Shown: in pieces, positions 8,739 through 16,599 of the stretch
Numbering within the stretch: position 1 is the stretch's first letter
How the letters are laid out: each line of letters starts with the position of its first letter
Origin: an uncultured Ruminococcus sp.
GTDB lineage: Bacteria > Bacillota > Clostridia > Oscillospirales > CAG-272
Direction: 5' to 3'
Length of the DNA: 41,711 bases
NCBI GenBank assembly: GCA_902778725.1
Contig: CACYYS010000009.1
Span: 1-41,711, forward strand
Position numbers and translations under genes: made by a program
The notes under the pieces: generated by a model
Database searches by the model: none
What the model was told of the DNA's origin: nothing
Seen by the model: the letters and a program-made list of their open reading frames with translations, nothing else

Positions 8739-10088
8739 TTGAATTACAAAAAACATATCAGCCCCGCCAAGCTGATCACCCTCGGTTTTCTTCTGGTCAT
8801 GCTGATCGGCGGCAGTTTGCTCTGTCTCCCGGTCTCCTCCCGCGCGGGGAGTTTCACCTCACCGGAAACGGCTTATTTTACCGCGGTGAGCGCCACTTGC
8901 GTAACGGGGCTTGTCATCGAGGATACCGCGACCTACTGGAGCGCCTTCGGTCAGATCGTGATCCTTGTTATGATCCAGATCGGCGGGCTCGGATTTATGA
9001 GTCTCGCCGTGATGCTTGCCGGGTTTCTCAAGCGCGGGATCTCTCCGTATGAAAGTGTGATCGCGGCGCAGTCCTACGGTTTTTCCCGCTCCGGCGAGTC
9101 CGGGGAAATGCTGAAGTGGATCGCGGGAGGTACCTTTTCCCTCGAACTTTTCGGCGCGCTGCTCCTTTCGATCCGCTTTATCCCGGAATACGGCGTAAAA
9201 AGCGGCATCTACCGCAGCGTGTTCCTCTCGGTCTCCGCGTTCTGCAACGCGGGCTTTGACGTCCTCGGGGACCGGCACGGCGCCTTTTCCAGTCTGTTTG
9301 CTTACCGGTCGGATCCGCTCGTTTCGCTTGTGATCGTCTTTCTCATTCTGGCAGGCGGGATCGGGTTTCTCGTCTGGCGGGATCTCTTCGCCAGGCTGAA
9401 AGGGAAACGGATCGGGAGTTATACCAAAATGATCCTGATCGTTTCCGCTGTTATGGTCGCGGGCGGGGCGGTCTTCTTCGCCGCCTGCGAATGGAACAAT
9501 CCGGAGAGCCTCGGCTCTCTCGATTTTTCCGGCAAGCTGATCGCTTCGCTCTTTCTCTCCGTAACGCCGCGTACCGCCGGATTTGCCGGGGTCCCGTTTG
9601 AGGCGCTCCGCCATCCTTCGCTGATCCTCTCGATCCTCTGGATGTTTGTCGGAGGAGCCGCCGGTTCCACGGCGGGCGGCGCCAAGATGGGAACGGTCGC
9701 CGTCGTTCTTCTCTCGATCGCGTCCACCCTCCGCGGGAAAAAGCGCACTTCGCTCTTCCGCCATACCATCCGGAACGAGAACGTGCTGCGCGCCTTCACG
9801 CTCGTGTTTCTGCACGTCGCGACGATTTTTGCCGGATCTCTTCTTCTTTCCGCGGATCCTGCCGCGGGATCCTTTTCCCGCGCGCTCTTTGAGGGGACGA
9901 GCGCCGCTTCCACCGTGGGACTTTCCCTCGGGATCACCCCATCTCTTACGCTCTTTTCCCATTTGATACTGATGATTATGATGATCTTCGGCAGGATCGG
10001 GATCCTGACGATCTCCTGCTCGCTTTCGACCAAGCTTTCCCAAAAGGATAACGGGATCGTTTACGCCGAAACGGAGATCTTGATGTAA
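8739..10088 (+). CDS. ktrB: KtrB/TrkH-family potassium transporter
   Basis: Membrane subunit of a Ktr-type K+ uptake system, 449 residues, with the four M1-P-M2 repeats of the SKT superfamily. Filter-loop sequences are visible: CVTGLV after the first pore helix, CNAGFDV in the second, PRTAGF in the third and STVGLSLG in the fourth; each keeps the conserved glycine. QIGGLGFMSLA and the glycine-rich GGAAGSTAGGAK segment are family hallmarks. The length fits KtrB rather than the longer TrkH, and it pairs with a one-unit KtrA. The start is TTG 8739, with AGGAGA at 8730-8735. It sits directly downstream of a terminator hairpin. ktrA follows after 10 bases. No c-di-AMP riboswitch is visible upstream. 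Confidence 0.95.
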   Translation: MNYKKHISPAKLITLGFLLVMLIGGSLLCLPVSSRAGSFTSPETAYFTAVSATCVTGLVIEDTATYWSAFGQIVILVMIQIGGLGFMSLAVMLAGFLKRGISPYESVIAAQSYGFSRSGESGEMLKWIAGGTFSLELFGALLLSIRFIPEYGVKSGIYRSVFLSVSAFCNAGFDVLGDRHGAFSSLFAYRSDPLVSLVIVFLILAGGIGFLVWRDLFARLKGKRIGSYTKMILIVSAVMVAGGAVFFAACEWNNPESLGSLDFSGKLIASLFLSVTPRTAGFAGVPFEALRHPSLILSILWMFVGGAAGSTAGGAKMGTVAVVLLSIASTLRGKKRTSLFRHTIRNENVLRAFTLVFLHVATIFAGSLLLSADPAAGSFSRALFEGTSAASTVGLSLGITPSLTLFSHLILMIMMIFGRIGILTISCSLSTKLSQKDNGIVYAETEILM

Positions 10089-10098
10089 CGGAGGAACT

Positions 10099-10755
10099 AT
10101 GAACAACAGTTTTTTGATCATCGGACTCGGTAAATTCGGTCTGACCCTGACGCGCCGTCTGGTGGCGGAGGGGAAGGACGTCGTCGTCATCGACCGGGTC
10201 AAAAGTGCGATCGACGAGGTGGCGGACATCGTGACCTGCGGGATCTGCGGGGACCCGACGGACGAAGAGGTCCTGCGGGCGGCCGGCGTCCAGCTCTGCG
10301 ACGTTGCGGTCATTTCGATCGCGTCGGCGATCGACGACAGCGCGCTCATCACCGTTTTGCTCAAGGACAAATTCAAGATCAAAACGGTCATTGCCCGCGC
10401 GGGCAGCGATAACCACACCCTGGTCCTGAAAAAACTCGGCGCCGACGCCGTGATCTTCCCGGAAAAAGATCTGGCGGAAAACCTCGCGTATCGTCTTTCC
10501 CACTCTCAAATCAGCCGCTATATCGAGCTTTCCCGTACCGGGCGGATCGTGGAGCTCGCCATCCCCGAGCGATGGGAAGGGAAGAACATCGTCGAGCTCC
10601 GCCTGCGCCAGAAATACGGCGTGACCGTGGTGGCGGTGACGGGCGCAAACGGAGAAGAAGATTATTCTCCCGATCCCACCGTTCCTCTTTACGCGGGGGA
10701 AAAGCTGATCCTGATCGGGAATGAAGAAAACATCAATAAGATCATTGAGCTTTGA
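10099..10755 (+). CDS. ktrA: KtrA potassium-channel regulatory subunit (RCK)
   Basis: Cytosolic gating ring subunit for KtrB, 218 residues: an RCK-N Rossmann domain (GLGKFGLTLTRRL, residues 9-21, with the acidic VVVID at the end of beta-2) and an RCK-C domain in roughly the last 80 residues (ERWEGKNIVELRL to GEKLILIGNEE). In studied Firmicutes the N domain binds ATP/ADP/NAD and the C domain binds c-di-AMP, which closes the channel. One RCK unit per chain is typical of KtrA. ATG 10099 is preceded by CGGAGGAAC at ideal spacing. Its adjacency to ktrB supports the pairing. Confidence 0.95.
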   Translation: MNNSFLIIGLGKFGLTLTRRLVAEGKDVVVIDRVKSAIDEVADIVTCGICGDPTDEEVLRAAGVQLCDVAVISIASAIDDSALITVLLKDKFKIKTVIARAGSDNHTLVLKKLGADAVIFPEKDLAENLAYRLSHSQISRYIELSRTGRIVELAIPERWEGKNIVELRLRQKYGVTVVAVTGANGEEDYSPDPTVPLYAGEKLILIGNEENINKIIEL

Positions 10756-10771
10756 GTGACGGGAAACGACG

Positions 10772-11467
10772 GTGAAAAAGGAATGGACAGATCAACAGAA
10801 AAAGATCCTTTACGGGATCTTTTTCGGGATCTTTGTGATACTTTCGCTTTTTATTTTCTTTTACATCGGCAAGCCGATGATCCGTTTCGCATCCGAGCCG
10901 GAGAAGTTCCGGGAATGGGTGGACGGGCACGGGATCGGCGGAAGGCTCGCCTATTTCGGTATGGTCCTGCTCCAGGTGATCGTTGCGATCATCCCGGGAG
11001 AACCTTTTGAGATTGCGGGCGGATACGCTTTCGGCGTCTGGGAAGGGACCTTTCTCTGCCTTGCGGCGGCTGCCCTGGGGAGTTTCTTGGTTTTTTGGCT
11101 CGTTCGGAAGATGGGAGTCAAATTCGTCTCACTGTTTTTTGACGAAGGAAAGCTGGAAAAGCTGAAATTCCTGAAGAGTTCTCCCAAACGGGACGTGATC
11201 TTTCTCTTTATTTTCATGCTTCCGGGAACGCCCAAGGACCTGCTCTCCTACTTCGCCGGACTGACGGATATGAAGTTTTCCGCCTGGGCTTTGATCTCGG
11301 TGCTCGGCAGGATCCCCTCGGTCGTCACGTCCGTTGTAGGAGGGGCGGCGATCGGAACCAAAAATTACGGTACGGCTGTTTTGGTCTTTCTCGTTACCTT
11401 TGCCGTCAGCGTGGGGGGGATGCTGCTTTACGAGTATATCGTCAAAAAACGGTCGCAGAAAAAATGA
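10772..11467 (+). CDS. VTT-domain (TVP38/TMEM64, DedA-like) membrane protein
   Basis: A 231-residue integral membrane protein. After a short basic N-terminus there is a transmembrane helix (about 12-30), an amphipathic region, and the SNARE-associated/VTT core: ... IPGEPFEIAGGYAFGVWEG, a second hydrophobic block ending LVRKMGVKFV, then FLFIFMLPGTPKDLLSYFAGLT and a final helix pair. The G/E-P-F-E and PGTPKD motifs are characteristic of the TVP38/TMEM64 branch. Related DedA/VTT proteins act in lipid (undecaprenyl-phosphate or phospholipid) translocation; which lipid applies here is unknown. The start is GTG 10772, with only a weak ribosome binding site (GACGGGAAA). It is likely the last gene of the ktrBA transcript, ending at a strong terminator. 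Confidence 0.88.
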   Translation: MKKEWTDQQKKILYGIFFGIFVILSLFIFFYIGKPMIRFASEPEKFREWVDGHGIGGRLAYFGMVLLQVIVAIIPGEPFEIAGGYAFGVWEGTFLCLAAAALGSFLVFWLVRKMGVKFVSLFFDEGKLEKLKFLKSSPKRDVIFLFIFMLPGTPKDLLSYFAGLTDMKFSAWALISVLGRIPSVVTSVVGGAAIGTKNYGTAVLVFLVTFAVSVGGMLLYEYIVKKRSQKK

Positions 11468-11505
11468 AAAAAGCGGGGGAAACAAACTGTTTCCCCCGCT
11501 TTTTT
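11467..11505. terminator. Bidirectional intrinsic terminator
   Basis: A 17-bp perfect stem runs from 11467-11483 to 11489-11505 with a 5-base loop. It has A6 on one side and T6 on the other, so it can terminate both the plus-strand ktr unit and the minus-strand 62-residue gene whose stop codon lies at its edge. Confidence 0.95.
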
Positions 11506-11693
11506 CAGGTTTTTCCCGTTGGCATGGGACGCCGCGGACGCACCTTCCTTTTTTGCGGATCGTAGACGAACTTGCGGCATTTTCCGTTTGCGGCCACCAA
11601 TCCGTGCTTGTGACAGAGAAAATCGCCGTCGCACAGCGTTTCCACCGAGTTTTCACAGTATGCGCAGGCGCGCTCCTCAAGATCTTTCGACAT
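11505..11693 (-). CDS. Small Cys-rich (zinc-ribbon-like) protein
   Basis: A 62-residue protein with Cys10-x2-Cys13, Cys21, Cys27-His28-x-His30 and Cys39, followed by a basic tail (KFVYDPQKRKVRPRR). The layout CxxC...C(H)...C with KFVYDP is a recurring small Clostridia protein of unknown function; metal binding by Cys10, Cys13, Cys27 and Cys39 is my inference. ATG 11693 is preceded by AAGGAGTC. It has its own promoter and terminator, so it is monocistronic. Confidence 0.85.
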   Translation of the reverse strand: MSKDLEERACAYCENSVETLCDGDFLCHKHGLVAANGKCRKFVYDPQKRKVRPRRPMPTGKT

Positions 11694-11722
11694 AATGACT
11701 CCTTACCGGACAAGTTACCCTT

Positions 11723-11751
11723 ATTTTAGCATTTCTTTTTCCAAATAGCAA
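11723..11751 (-). promoter_or_regulatory. Sigma-A promoter for the 62-residue gene
   Basis: On the minus strand, TTGCTA (plus 11746-11751) and TAAAAT (plus 11723-11728) are 17 bases apart. The promoter lies in the 62-base gap to the YlbJ-like gene stop. Confidence 0.75.
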
Positions 11752-11755
11752 GAGC

Positions 11756-12616
11756 TTATTGAAAAAGAGAGAAAAAAAGGAAGAAGAGGAGGGAGAGAGC
11801 CCCGGTGAGGAGTTTTTCGAGAAGATAGGGGAGAAGTTTGTCGGTTTTTGCAGCCGAGAGGGATTGGAAGGCGGCGGACAGCCCCCCGAACCCGACGAAA
11901 AAGGCGCAGAGCGGCAAAGAAACAGGGCGCGGGAGAGCAAGGGCGGAGGCACATCCGGAGCTTACTTCAAGTAGTCCGCTCAAGAGCGGCAGGATCCGGG
12001 CGGGAGCGCCGACGCGCTCCGCGAGAGCGCCGAGAGCTGACGAAAGGCAGGAGAAAAAAACAACGCAGACGGCGACGGTCCCGGCGGAGGAAGCGGCCGA
12101 TCCGACGGCGCCTGTGAGAAGCGCGGGGAGGGACAGTGGCCCCGCGTTTTCTTTTTTCGGGGACGATTTCCGGGCCGTACGCTTTTTGTGCAGCAGCCGG
12201 TGCGCAAGGAGGGCGGCAAGGAGCGAGGAGAGGAAAAGCAACGCTCCGACAAGCGGGGAACCGTACGCGTCGCCGAGGAAGGAAACGCAAAAGGAAGGAC
12301 TGAGGAGGGAGGCGAGGGGAAGGACGCGTTCTTTCTCCCCGTCTTCCAGATCGGCGAGGAGCGAGGCGCCGACCGGCACGCCGCAGAGAAAACCGAAAAA
12401 AACCGCCCGGCGCGATCCTTTTCCGTTCCGTTCTCCCGCGCGGTCCAGGCGGAGGAGGATCCCGGAAAGGACCATAAAAGGAAGAAGGGAGGGAAGGACC
12501 CGGGCGAGGACGAGGGAGAGCGCTTTATTTGCCGCGGCCGCGGTCCCACGGGAGAAGAGCAGGAAGAGGAGAAAGAGAGCGAAAACGGCGGCGGTGAAGC
12601 GTTTTTTTCGATTCAT
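11756..12616 (-). CDS. YlbJ-like spore integral membrane protein (nucleoside-recognition/gate family)
   Basis: A 286-residue polytopic membrane protein with about eight hydrophobic segments. An N-terminal helix is followed by LARVLPSLLPFMVLSGILLR, which resembles the 'FPSLLPFF..SELL' motif of sporulation protein YlbJ. FFGFLCGVPVGASLLADLEDG (written here in pieces: GFLCGVP, VGASLLAD) resembles the YlbJ 'GFPAGAK' loop, and SLLSPSFCVSFLG replaces the usual 'NSSNPLF' loop. It is shorter than Bacillus YlbJ (about 400 residues) and divergent, so the assignment is by motif only. The start is ATG 12616 with GGGGAGAAATT upstream. It is divergent from yqfC across a 41-base gap, which supports a sporulation role. 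Confidence 0.65.
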   Translation of the reverse strand: MNRKKRFTAAVFALFLLFLLFSRGTAAAANKALSLVLARVLPSLLPFMVLSGILLRLDRAGERNGKGSRRAVFFGFLCGVPVGASLLADLEDGEKERVLPLASLLSPSFCVSFLGDAYGSPLVGALLFLSSLLAALLAHRLLHKKRTARKSSPKKENAGPLSLPALLTGAVGSAASSAGTVAVCVVFFSCLSSALGALAERVGAPARILPLLSGLLEVSSGCASALALPRPVSLPLCAFFVGFGGLSAAFQSLSAAKTDKLLPYLLEKLLTGALSLLFFLFFSLFQ

Positions 12617-12637
12617 AATTTCTCCCCTGTTTTTCGT

Positions 12638-12666
12638 ATATTGTGAGGAAACAACAAATGATATGC
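12638..12666 (-). promoter_or_regulatory. Possible sigma-E promoter for the YlbJ-like gene
   Basis: On the minus strand, GCATATC (plus 12660-12666) and CACAATAT (plus 12638-12645) are 14 bases apart. The -35 fits the sigma-E pattern well, the -10 only in part (5 of 8). In Bacillus ylbJ is sigma-E controlled; here this is a weak inference. Confidence 0.3.
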
Positions 12667-12957
12667 GGGAGGAGCGTGACCGTATCACCGATGAAACACA
12701 GATTGGAAAAAGTGAAACGCCGGGAGTTTTCTCCGTTTTTCCTTGAAATGAGGAGCAGGCGCTCGCTTCTGATCTCCGGGATAAAGCGGGTACTGCTTTC
12801 AGACGGGGAGCGCGTCTGTCTGTTGACCGACGCCGGCGAGCGGATTGAGATCGAGGGATTCAGGATGTCCTGTACGGTTTTTTGCGACCGGACGGTAGAG
12901 ATCGTCGGCGCCGTGCGCTCCATCGGGATCGGAGGAGAAGATGAAAGCTTGGATTGA
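12658..12957 (+). CDS. yqfC: YqfC, sporulation protein of the YabP/YqfC family
   Basis: A 99-residue protein of the YabP/YqfC family. The core is SRRSLLISGIKRVLLSDGERVCLLTD, then RIEIEGFRMSCTVFCDRTVEIVGAV (each seen as short conserved blocks: LLISG, VLLSDG, IEIEGF, VEIVGAV), matching the YqfC pattern of two beta-rich halves. The family is sigma-E dependent in Bacillus; its biochemical role is unknown. The start is uncertain: ATG 12658 has GAGG 9 bases upstream and is preferred, while GTG 12676 or ATG 12691 (MKHRLEKVKRREF) are alternatives. It overlaps yqfD by 17 bases, and the pair is conserved in spore formers. Confidence 0.85.
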   Translation: MICGRSVTVSPMKHRLEKVKRREFSPFFLEMRSRRSLLISGIKRVLLSDGERVCLLTDAGERIEIEGFRMSCTVFCDRTVEIVGAVRSIGIGGEDESLD

Positions 12958-14149
12958 GAGCGCCGTTCGGGCGGCGGGAGGGATCTTCCGGAGTGATAAG
13001 GCGGAGCTTGTTTTCGGAGAGCGGGAGGAGGCAAAGGTCCTCAACGCCGCGATGCGCGCGGGGATCGCCTGCCGTACCCGGAGACTTGCGGACGGGAGGA
13101 TCGCCGTTACCGTCTCGCGCGACTCGTTTGAGAGGCTGACAAACCGTCTTGCCGCGATCGGCTGCTCTCCTCTTTCCGTTTCCGGACCGGGGAGAGGCGC
13201 GCGTCTCCGGCGGAGGATCGGGAGGCGGGTCGGTCTCTTGGCCGGAGCTGCCGTCTTTTTAGCGATGCTCGCCTTTTTTTCCTCGATCCTGTGGAAGATC
13301 GAGATATCGGGATGCGAAAAACTGCGCGAGGAGGAGGTACGTTCGCTGCTCTCCGCGTGCGGCGTGCGGGAAGGAGTCTTTTTGCGGGGGATCGACGCGG
13401 ACCGGGTCCGCAACGAGATGATGCAAAAAAGCGACGGGATCGCATGGATGAGCGTGAATGTGATCGGGACCTACGCCTTTGTCGAGATCCGCGAGGCGAA
13501 GGGGAAAACCGCGGAACCGGAGAGCGGTTACTCAAATATCGTGGCGGCCTGCGACGGGCAGATCCTTTCTTTTGAGACGCAGCACGGCAGCGTTCTCCTC
13601 TGGCCGGGCGATACGGTGCGGGAGGGGGAGCTGATCGTTGCCGGGATGATCGAACAGATGGACGGAGACTATCGTCTGGTTCACGCCGCGGGACGGGTGA
13701 TCGCGCGCACCGAACACACCGTCCGCGAGACCTGTCCTTATCGGATCGAGGTGGAGACGGAGGGAAAGAAGGTCCTTTCCGCGATCGGGATCGGCGCTTT
13801 CGGAAAAATGATAAATATTTCCTTAAACCGTAGACTTGACGGGGAAAGATGTGATATAATACAAAAAAAAGAGTCTCCCGCGCTTCCTTTCGGTCTTTCT
13901 TTGCCGGGCGTAATGGAAAAAACCTATCTCCTGGAAAAGATTAAAACGGAAAAAAGCCTTTCCCGCGAGGAAGCGGCCGCGCGCGCAAAAGAGCTTGCGT
14001 ATCAGTCCTTTCTCCGCGCGTATCCCGAAGCGGAGACGATCGCCCGCAGCGTGCGCGTCGAGTACGGCGAGGACGCCTGCACCGCGACGCTTCACGCCGT
14101 CTGCCGGGAGAATATCGCAAAAATCGTCACATTTACCGCGGGATCCTGA
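12941..14149 (+). CDS. yqfD: YqfD, sporulation membrane protein
   Basis: A 402-residue sporulation protein of the YqfD family. The cytoplasmic N-terminal part of about 90 residues ends in an Arg-rich stretch (GRGARLRRRIGRRVG). One transmembrane segment (about 96-117) follows, then a large external domain beginning with a POTRA/FtsQ-like unit (WKIEISGCEKLREEEVRSLL) and including LLWPGDTVREGELIVAG. YqfD is needed for efficient sporulation in Bacillus, with unknown mechanism. ATG 12941 is preceded by GGAGGAGAAG, inside yqfC, indicating coupling. It starts the run towards phoH, an order (yqfC-yqfD-phoH-ybeY-era) conserved in spore-forming Firmicutes. Confidence 0.95.
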   Translation: MKAWIESAVRAAGGIFRSDKAELVFGEREEAKVLNAAMRAGIACRTRRLADGRIAVTVSRDSFERLTNRLAAIGCSPLSVSGPGRGARLRRRIGRRVGLLAGAAVFLAMLAFFSSILWKIEISGCEKLREEEVRSLLSACGVREGVFLRGIDADRVRNEMMQKSDGIAWMSVNVIGTYAFVEIREAKGKTAEPESGYSNIVAACDGQILSFETQHGSVLLWPGDTVREGELIVAGMIEQMDGDYRLVHAAGRVIARTEHTVRETCPYRIEVETEGKKVLSAIGIGAFGKMINISLNRRLDGERCDIIQKKESPALPFGLSLPGVMEKTYLLEKIKTEKSLSREEAAARAKELAYQSFLRAYPEAETIARSVRVEYGEDACTATLHAVCRENIAKIVTFTAGS

Positions 14150-14166
14150 TCCGCGGGGAGGTTTTT

Positions 14167-15222
14167 ATGGTCGAAAAAACGGTCTACATCAGCTCGGGGA
14201 CGATCACGGCGGCGATCTTCGGCAACTTTGATTCCAACGCCCGCCTGATCGAGGACGCCTTTTCCGTCAGTCTGCTCAACCGCTCCGAGGAGGAGGAGGG
14301 GCAGGACGCGCTCGTTATAAGCGGAGAGGACGGGGAAAACGTCAGCGCCGCCGCGGAGACGATCGAGCTGCTTGCCCGCAATATATCCGACGGGGACACG
14401 CTGAGCGAGCAAACCGTTTCCTATTTTATCAACATGGTAAAGGACGGAGAGAAAAACGCCCTTGACGGCTTCAGCGACGATTCGATCTGCATCACGACCA
14501 AAGGCAGACCGATCAAACCGAAGACCGTGGGACAGAAGGAATACGTCGATAAGATCGCAAAGAACACCGTGGTGTTCGGGATCGGTCCCGCCGGCACGGG
14601 CAAAACCTTCCTTGCCGTCGCCATGGCGGTCAAGGCGATGCGGGACAAACGCATCAACCGGATCGTTCTGACGCGTCCCGCCGTGGAGGCGGGAGAAAAG
14701 CTCGGGTTTCTTCCCGGGGATCTGCAAAACAAGATCGACCCGTATCTCCGCCCCCTTTACGACGCGCTCTACGAGATGCTCGGCCCCGAGAATTATCAGC
14801 GCCAGCGGGAAAAGAATATGATCGAGATCGCGCCTCTCGCCTATATGCGCGGGCGGACGCTCGACGACTCTTTCATCATCCTCGACGAGGCGCAGAACAC
14901 GACGCCCGAACAGATGAAGATGTTTTTGACCCGTCTCGGCGCAAATTCCAAGGCGGTCGTGACAGGGGACCTGACCCAGACCGATCTCAACATCGGCGGC
15001 CGCAGCGGTCTCGCCGAGGCGGTCCGGATCCTTGAGGGGATCGAAGATATCGCCGTCCACCGCTTTACCGAGCGGGACGTCGTGCGCCACCGCCTGGTCC
15101 AGAAGATCATCGTCGCGTATGAAAAGTATGAAAAGAAGCGGGCGGCGGATCGGAACGCAAAACGGGAAAGCAGTATGAAGAACGGAGAGCGGGTGCGGTT
15201 TGCCCGCAAGTTTGGAAAATGA
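14167..15222 (+). CDS. phoH: PhoH-family ATPase
   Basis: PhoH-like P-loop ATPase, 351 residues. Walker A is GPAGTGKT (140-147) and Walker B is FIILDEAQNTTPEQ; a VVTGDLTQTDL sensor-like motif follows. The N-terminal region of about 115 residues includes a KH-like segment typical of long PhoH proteins. These proteins are thought to be RNA-associated helicases or ATPases coupled to YbeY in ribosome maturation or quality control; this function is inferred from the conserved linkage. The C-terminus is basic (KKRAADRNAKRE). GGGGAGG precedes ATG 14167. The last four bases overlap the ybeY start. Confidence 0.96.
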   Translation: MVEKTVYISSGTITAAIFGNFDSNARLIEDAFSVSLLNRSEEEEGQDALVISGEDGENVSAAAETIELLARNISDGDTLSEQTVSYFINMVKDGEKNALDGFSDDSICITTKGRPIKPKTVGQKEYVDKIAKNTVVFGIGPAGTGKTFLAVAMAVKAMRDKRINRIVLTRPAVEAGEKLGFLPGDLQNKIDPYLRPLYDALYEMLGPENYQRQREKNMIEIAPLAYMRGRTLDDSFIILDEAQNTTPEQMKMFLTRLGANSKAVVTGDLTQTDLNIGGRSGLAEAVRILEGIEDIAVHRFTERDVVRHRLVQKIIVAYEKYEKKRAADRNAKRESSMKNGERVRFARKFGK

Positions 15223-15722
15223 AGAACACGGTCAAGATCTATTTTTCCGACACGCAGAAAAAAATCCCGGTGACAAAGGAGCTGCGCGCCCTCGTTCGCA
15301 AGGCGATCCGGACGGCGCTGCGCTTTGAGGATTTTCAGCGTTCCTGCGAGGTCTCTGTCACCTTTACGGACGACGAGGAGATCCGCCGGCTCAACGCCCG
15401 CTACCGCGGCGTCGACCGGGCGACCGACGTGCTTTCTTTCCCGATGGCGGAGGGAGAGCCGGAGATAGAAGGAGCGCCCCTCGCGCTCGGGGACATCGTC
15501 CTCGATCTGGAACGCGCCTCCGCGCAGGGCGAGGCGTACGGACACGGCTTTGAGCGGGAAACGGCCTTCCTTGTGGTCCATTCCATGCTCCATCTCCTCG
15601 GCTACGATCACGAGACCGGGGAGGAGGACGAACGGGAGATGAGGACCCGCCAGAGCGCGATCGTCGCTCTCTGCGGATATCCGGTGAACGACAGTGAGAT
15701 CAAAGGAGCAGAAGATGAATAA
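15219..15722 (+). CDS. ybeY: Endoribonuclease YbeY (rRNA maturation)
   Basis: Zinc-dependent single-strand endoribonuclease involved in 16S rRNA 3' processing and ribosome quality control, 167 residues. The zinc site HSMLHLLGYDH has His121, His125 and His131 intact. The upstream RGVDRATDVLSFPM is the conserved substrate-channel block (consensus 'N..YR..D.PTDVLSFP'). The start ATG 15219 overlaps the phoH stop (ATGA), and the end overlaps the era ribosome binding site and start by 8 bases, so phoH, ybeY and era are translationally coupled. dgkA and cdd, often between ybeY and era in Firmicutes, are absent. Confidence 0.97.
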   Translation: MKNTVKIYFSDTQKKIPVTKELRALVRKAIRTALRFEDFQRSCEVSVTFTDDEEIRRLNARYRGVDRATDVLSFPMAEGEPEIEGAPLALGDIVLDLERASAQGEAYGHGFERETAFLVVHSMLHLLGYDHETGEEDEREMRTRQSAIVALCGYPVNDSEIKGAEDE

Positions 15723-16599
15723 ATCGGTTTACGTTTCGATCGTCGGACGCCCGAACGTAGGGAAGTCCAGTCTCCTCAACGCCATCCTCGGCGAGAAGAT
15801 CGCGATCGTTTCCAAAAAACCGCAGACGACGCGGACGCGCATCACAGGCGTCCATACGGCAGGGGACACGCAGTACGTTTTTCTTGATACGCCGGGGATC
15901 CACCACCCGCGGACAAGCCTCGGGAAATATATGGTCGATACCGCCCGCGGCGCGATCGGAGACGCCGATCTCGATCTGCTCGTCGTGGAGCCGAGAGGCG
16001 AGGTCGGCGAGATCGAGGAGGGGATCCTACGCCGCGTTTCTTCCCGCGGACTCCCCGCGATCCTGGTCGTCAATAAAACGGATCAGGCCACGGCAAGGCA
16101 GATCGGCGATACGATCCTTGCGTATTCCGGACGCTTTGATTTTGCCGCCGTCGTCCCTGTGTCCGCCAAAACGGGCGAGGGGATCCCGGCCTTGATGGAG
16201 GAGATCTCGCGCTTTACCCGCGAGCAGCCGTGGCTTTTCCCCGAGGATATGATCACCGATCAGCCGGAGATGCAGATCGCCTCGGAGATCATCCGGGAAA
16301 AAATGCTCCGGTTGCTGAACGAGGAGATCCCGCACGGGACCGCCGTTGTGATCGAGGAATTCCGGGAAGACGGGGAAATGCTGCGGATCCGCGCGGAGAT
16401 CTTTTGTGAAAAGGACAGTCACAAAGGGATCATCATCGGCAAGGGCGGCCGGATGCTCAAGGAGATCGGCAGCGCCGCGCGCGAGGATCTCGAAGGATTT
16501 TTCGGCTGCAAGGTCTTCCTCGATCTTTGGGTCAAGGTAAAGGAAAACTGGAGGGACAGCCCGAGGCTGATCCAGAACTTCGGTTACAGGAAGGACTAA
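15715..16599 (+). CDS. era: GTPase Era
   Basis: Ribosome-assembly GTPase that binds the 3' end of 16S rRNA, 294 residues. G1 is GRPNVGKSS (11-19), the G2 region is TTRTRITG, G3 is DTPGIHHP and G4 is NKTD; the C-terminal KH domain has GIIIGKGGRMLKEIG and ends near NWRDSPRLIQNFGY, the usual Era terminus. The start is ATG 15715 because AAAGGAG lies just upstream; an in-frame GTG at 15694 precedes that site. It follows ybeY with overlap and shares TAATG with recO. Confidence 0.98.
   Translation: MNKSVYVSIVGRPNVGKSSLLNAILGEKIAIVSKKPQTTRTRITGVHTAGDTQYVFLDTPGIHHPRTSLGKYMVDTARGAIGDADLDLLVVEPRGEVGEIEEGILRRVSSRGLPAILVVNKTDQATARQIGDTILAYSGRFDFAAVVPVSAKTGEGIPALMEEISRFTREQPWLFPEDMITDQPEMQIASEIIREKMLRLLNEEIPHGTAVVIEEFREDGEMLRIRAEIFCEKDSHKGIIIGKGGRMLKEIGSAAREDLEGFFGCKVFLDLWVKVKENWRDSPRLIQNFGYRKD

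Noticed and set aside
12613..12642. Sigma-E-like boxes (TCATAAT and CGTATATT) on the plus strand before yqfC
   Set aside because: Transcription would begin past the GAGG ribosome site of the preferred start, and the -10 match is only 5 of 8; acceptable only if yqfC starts at 12676 or 12691.
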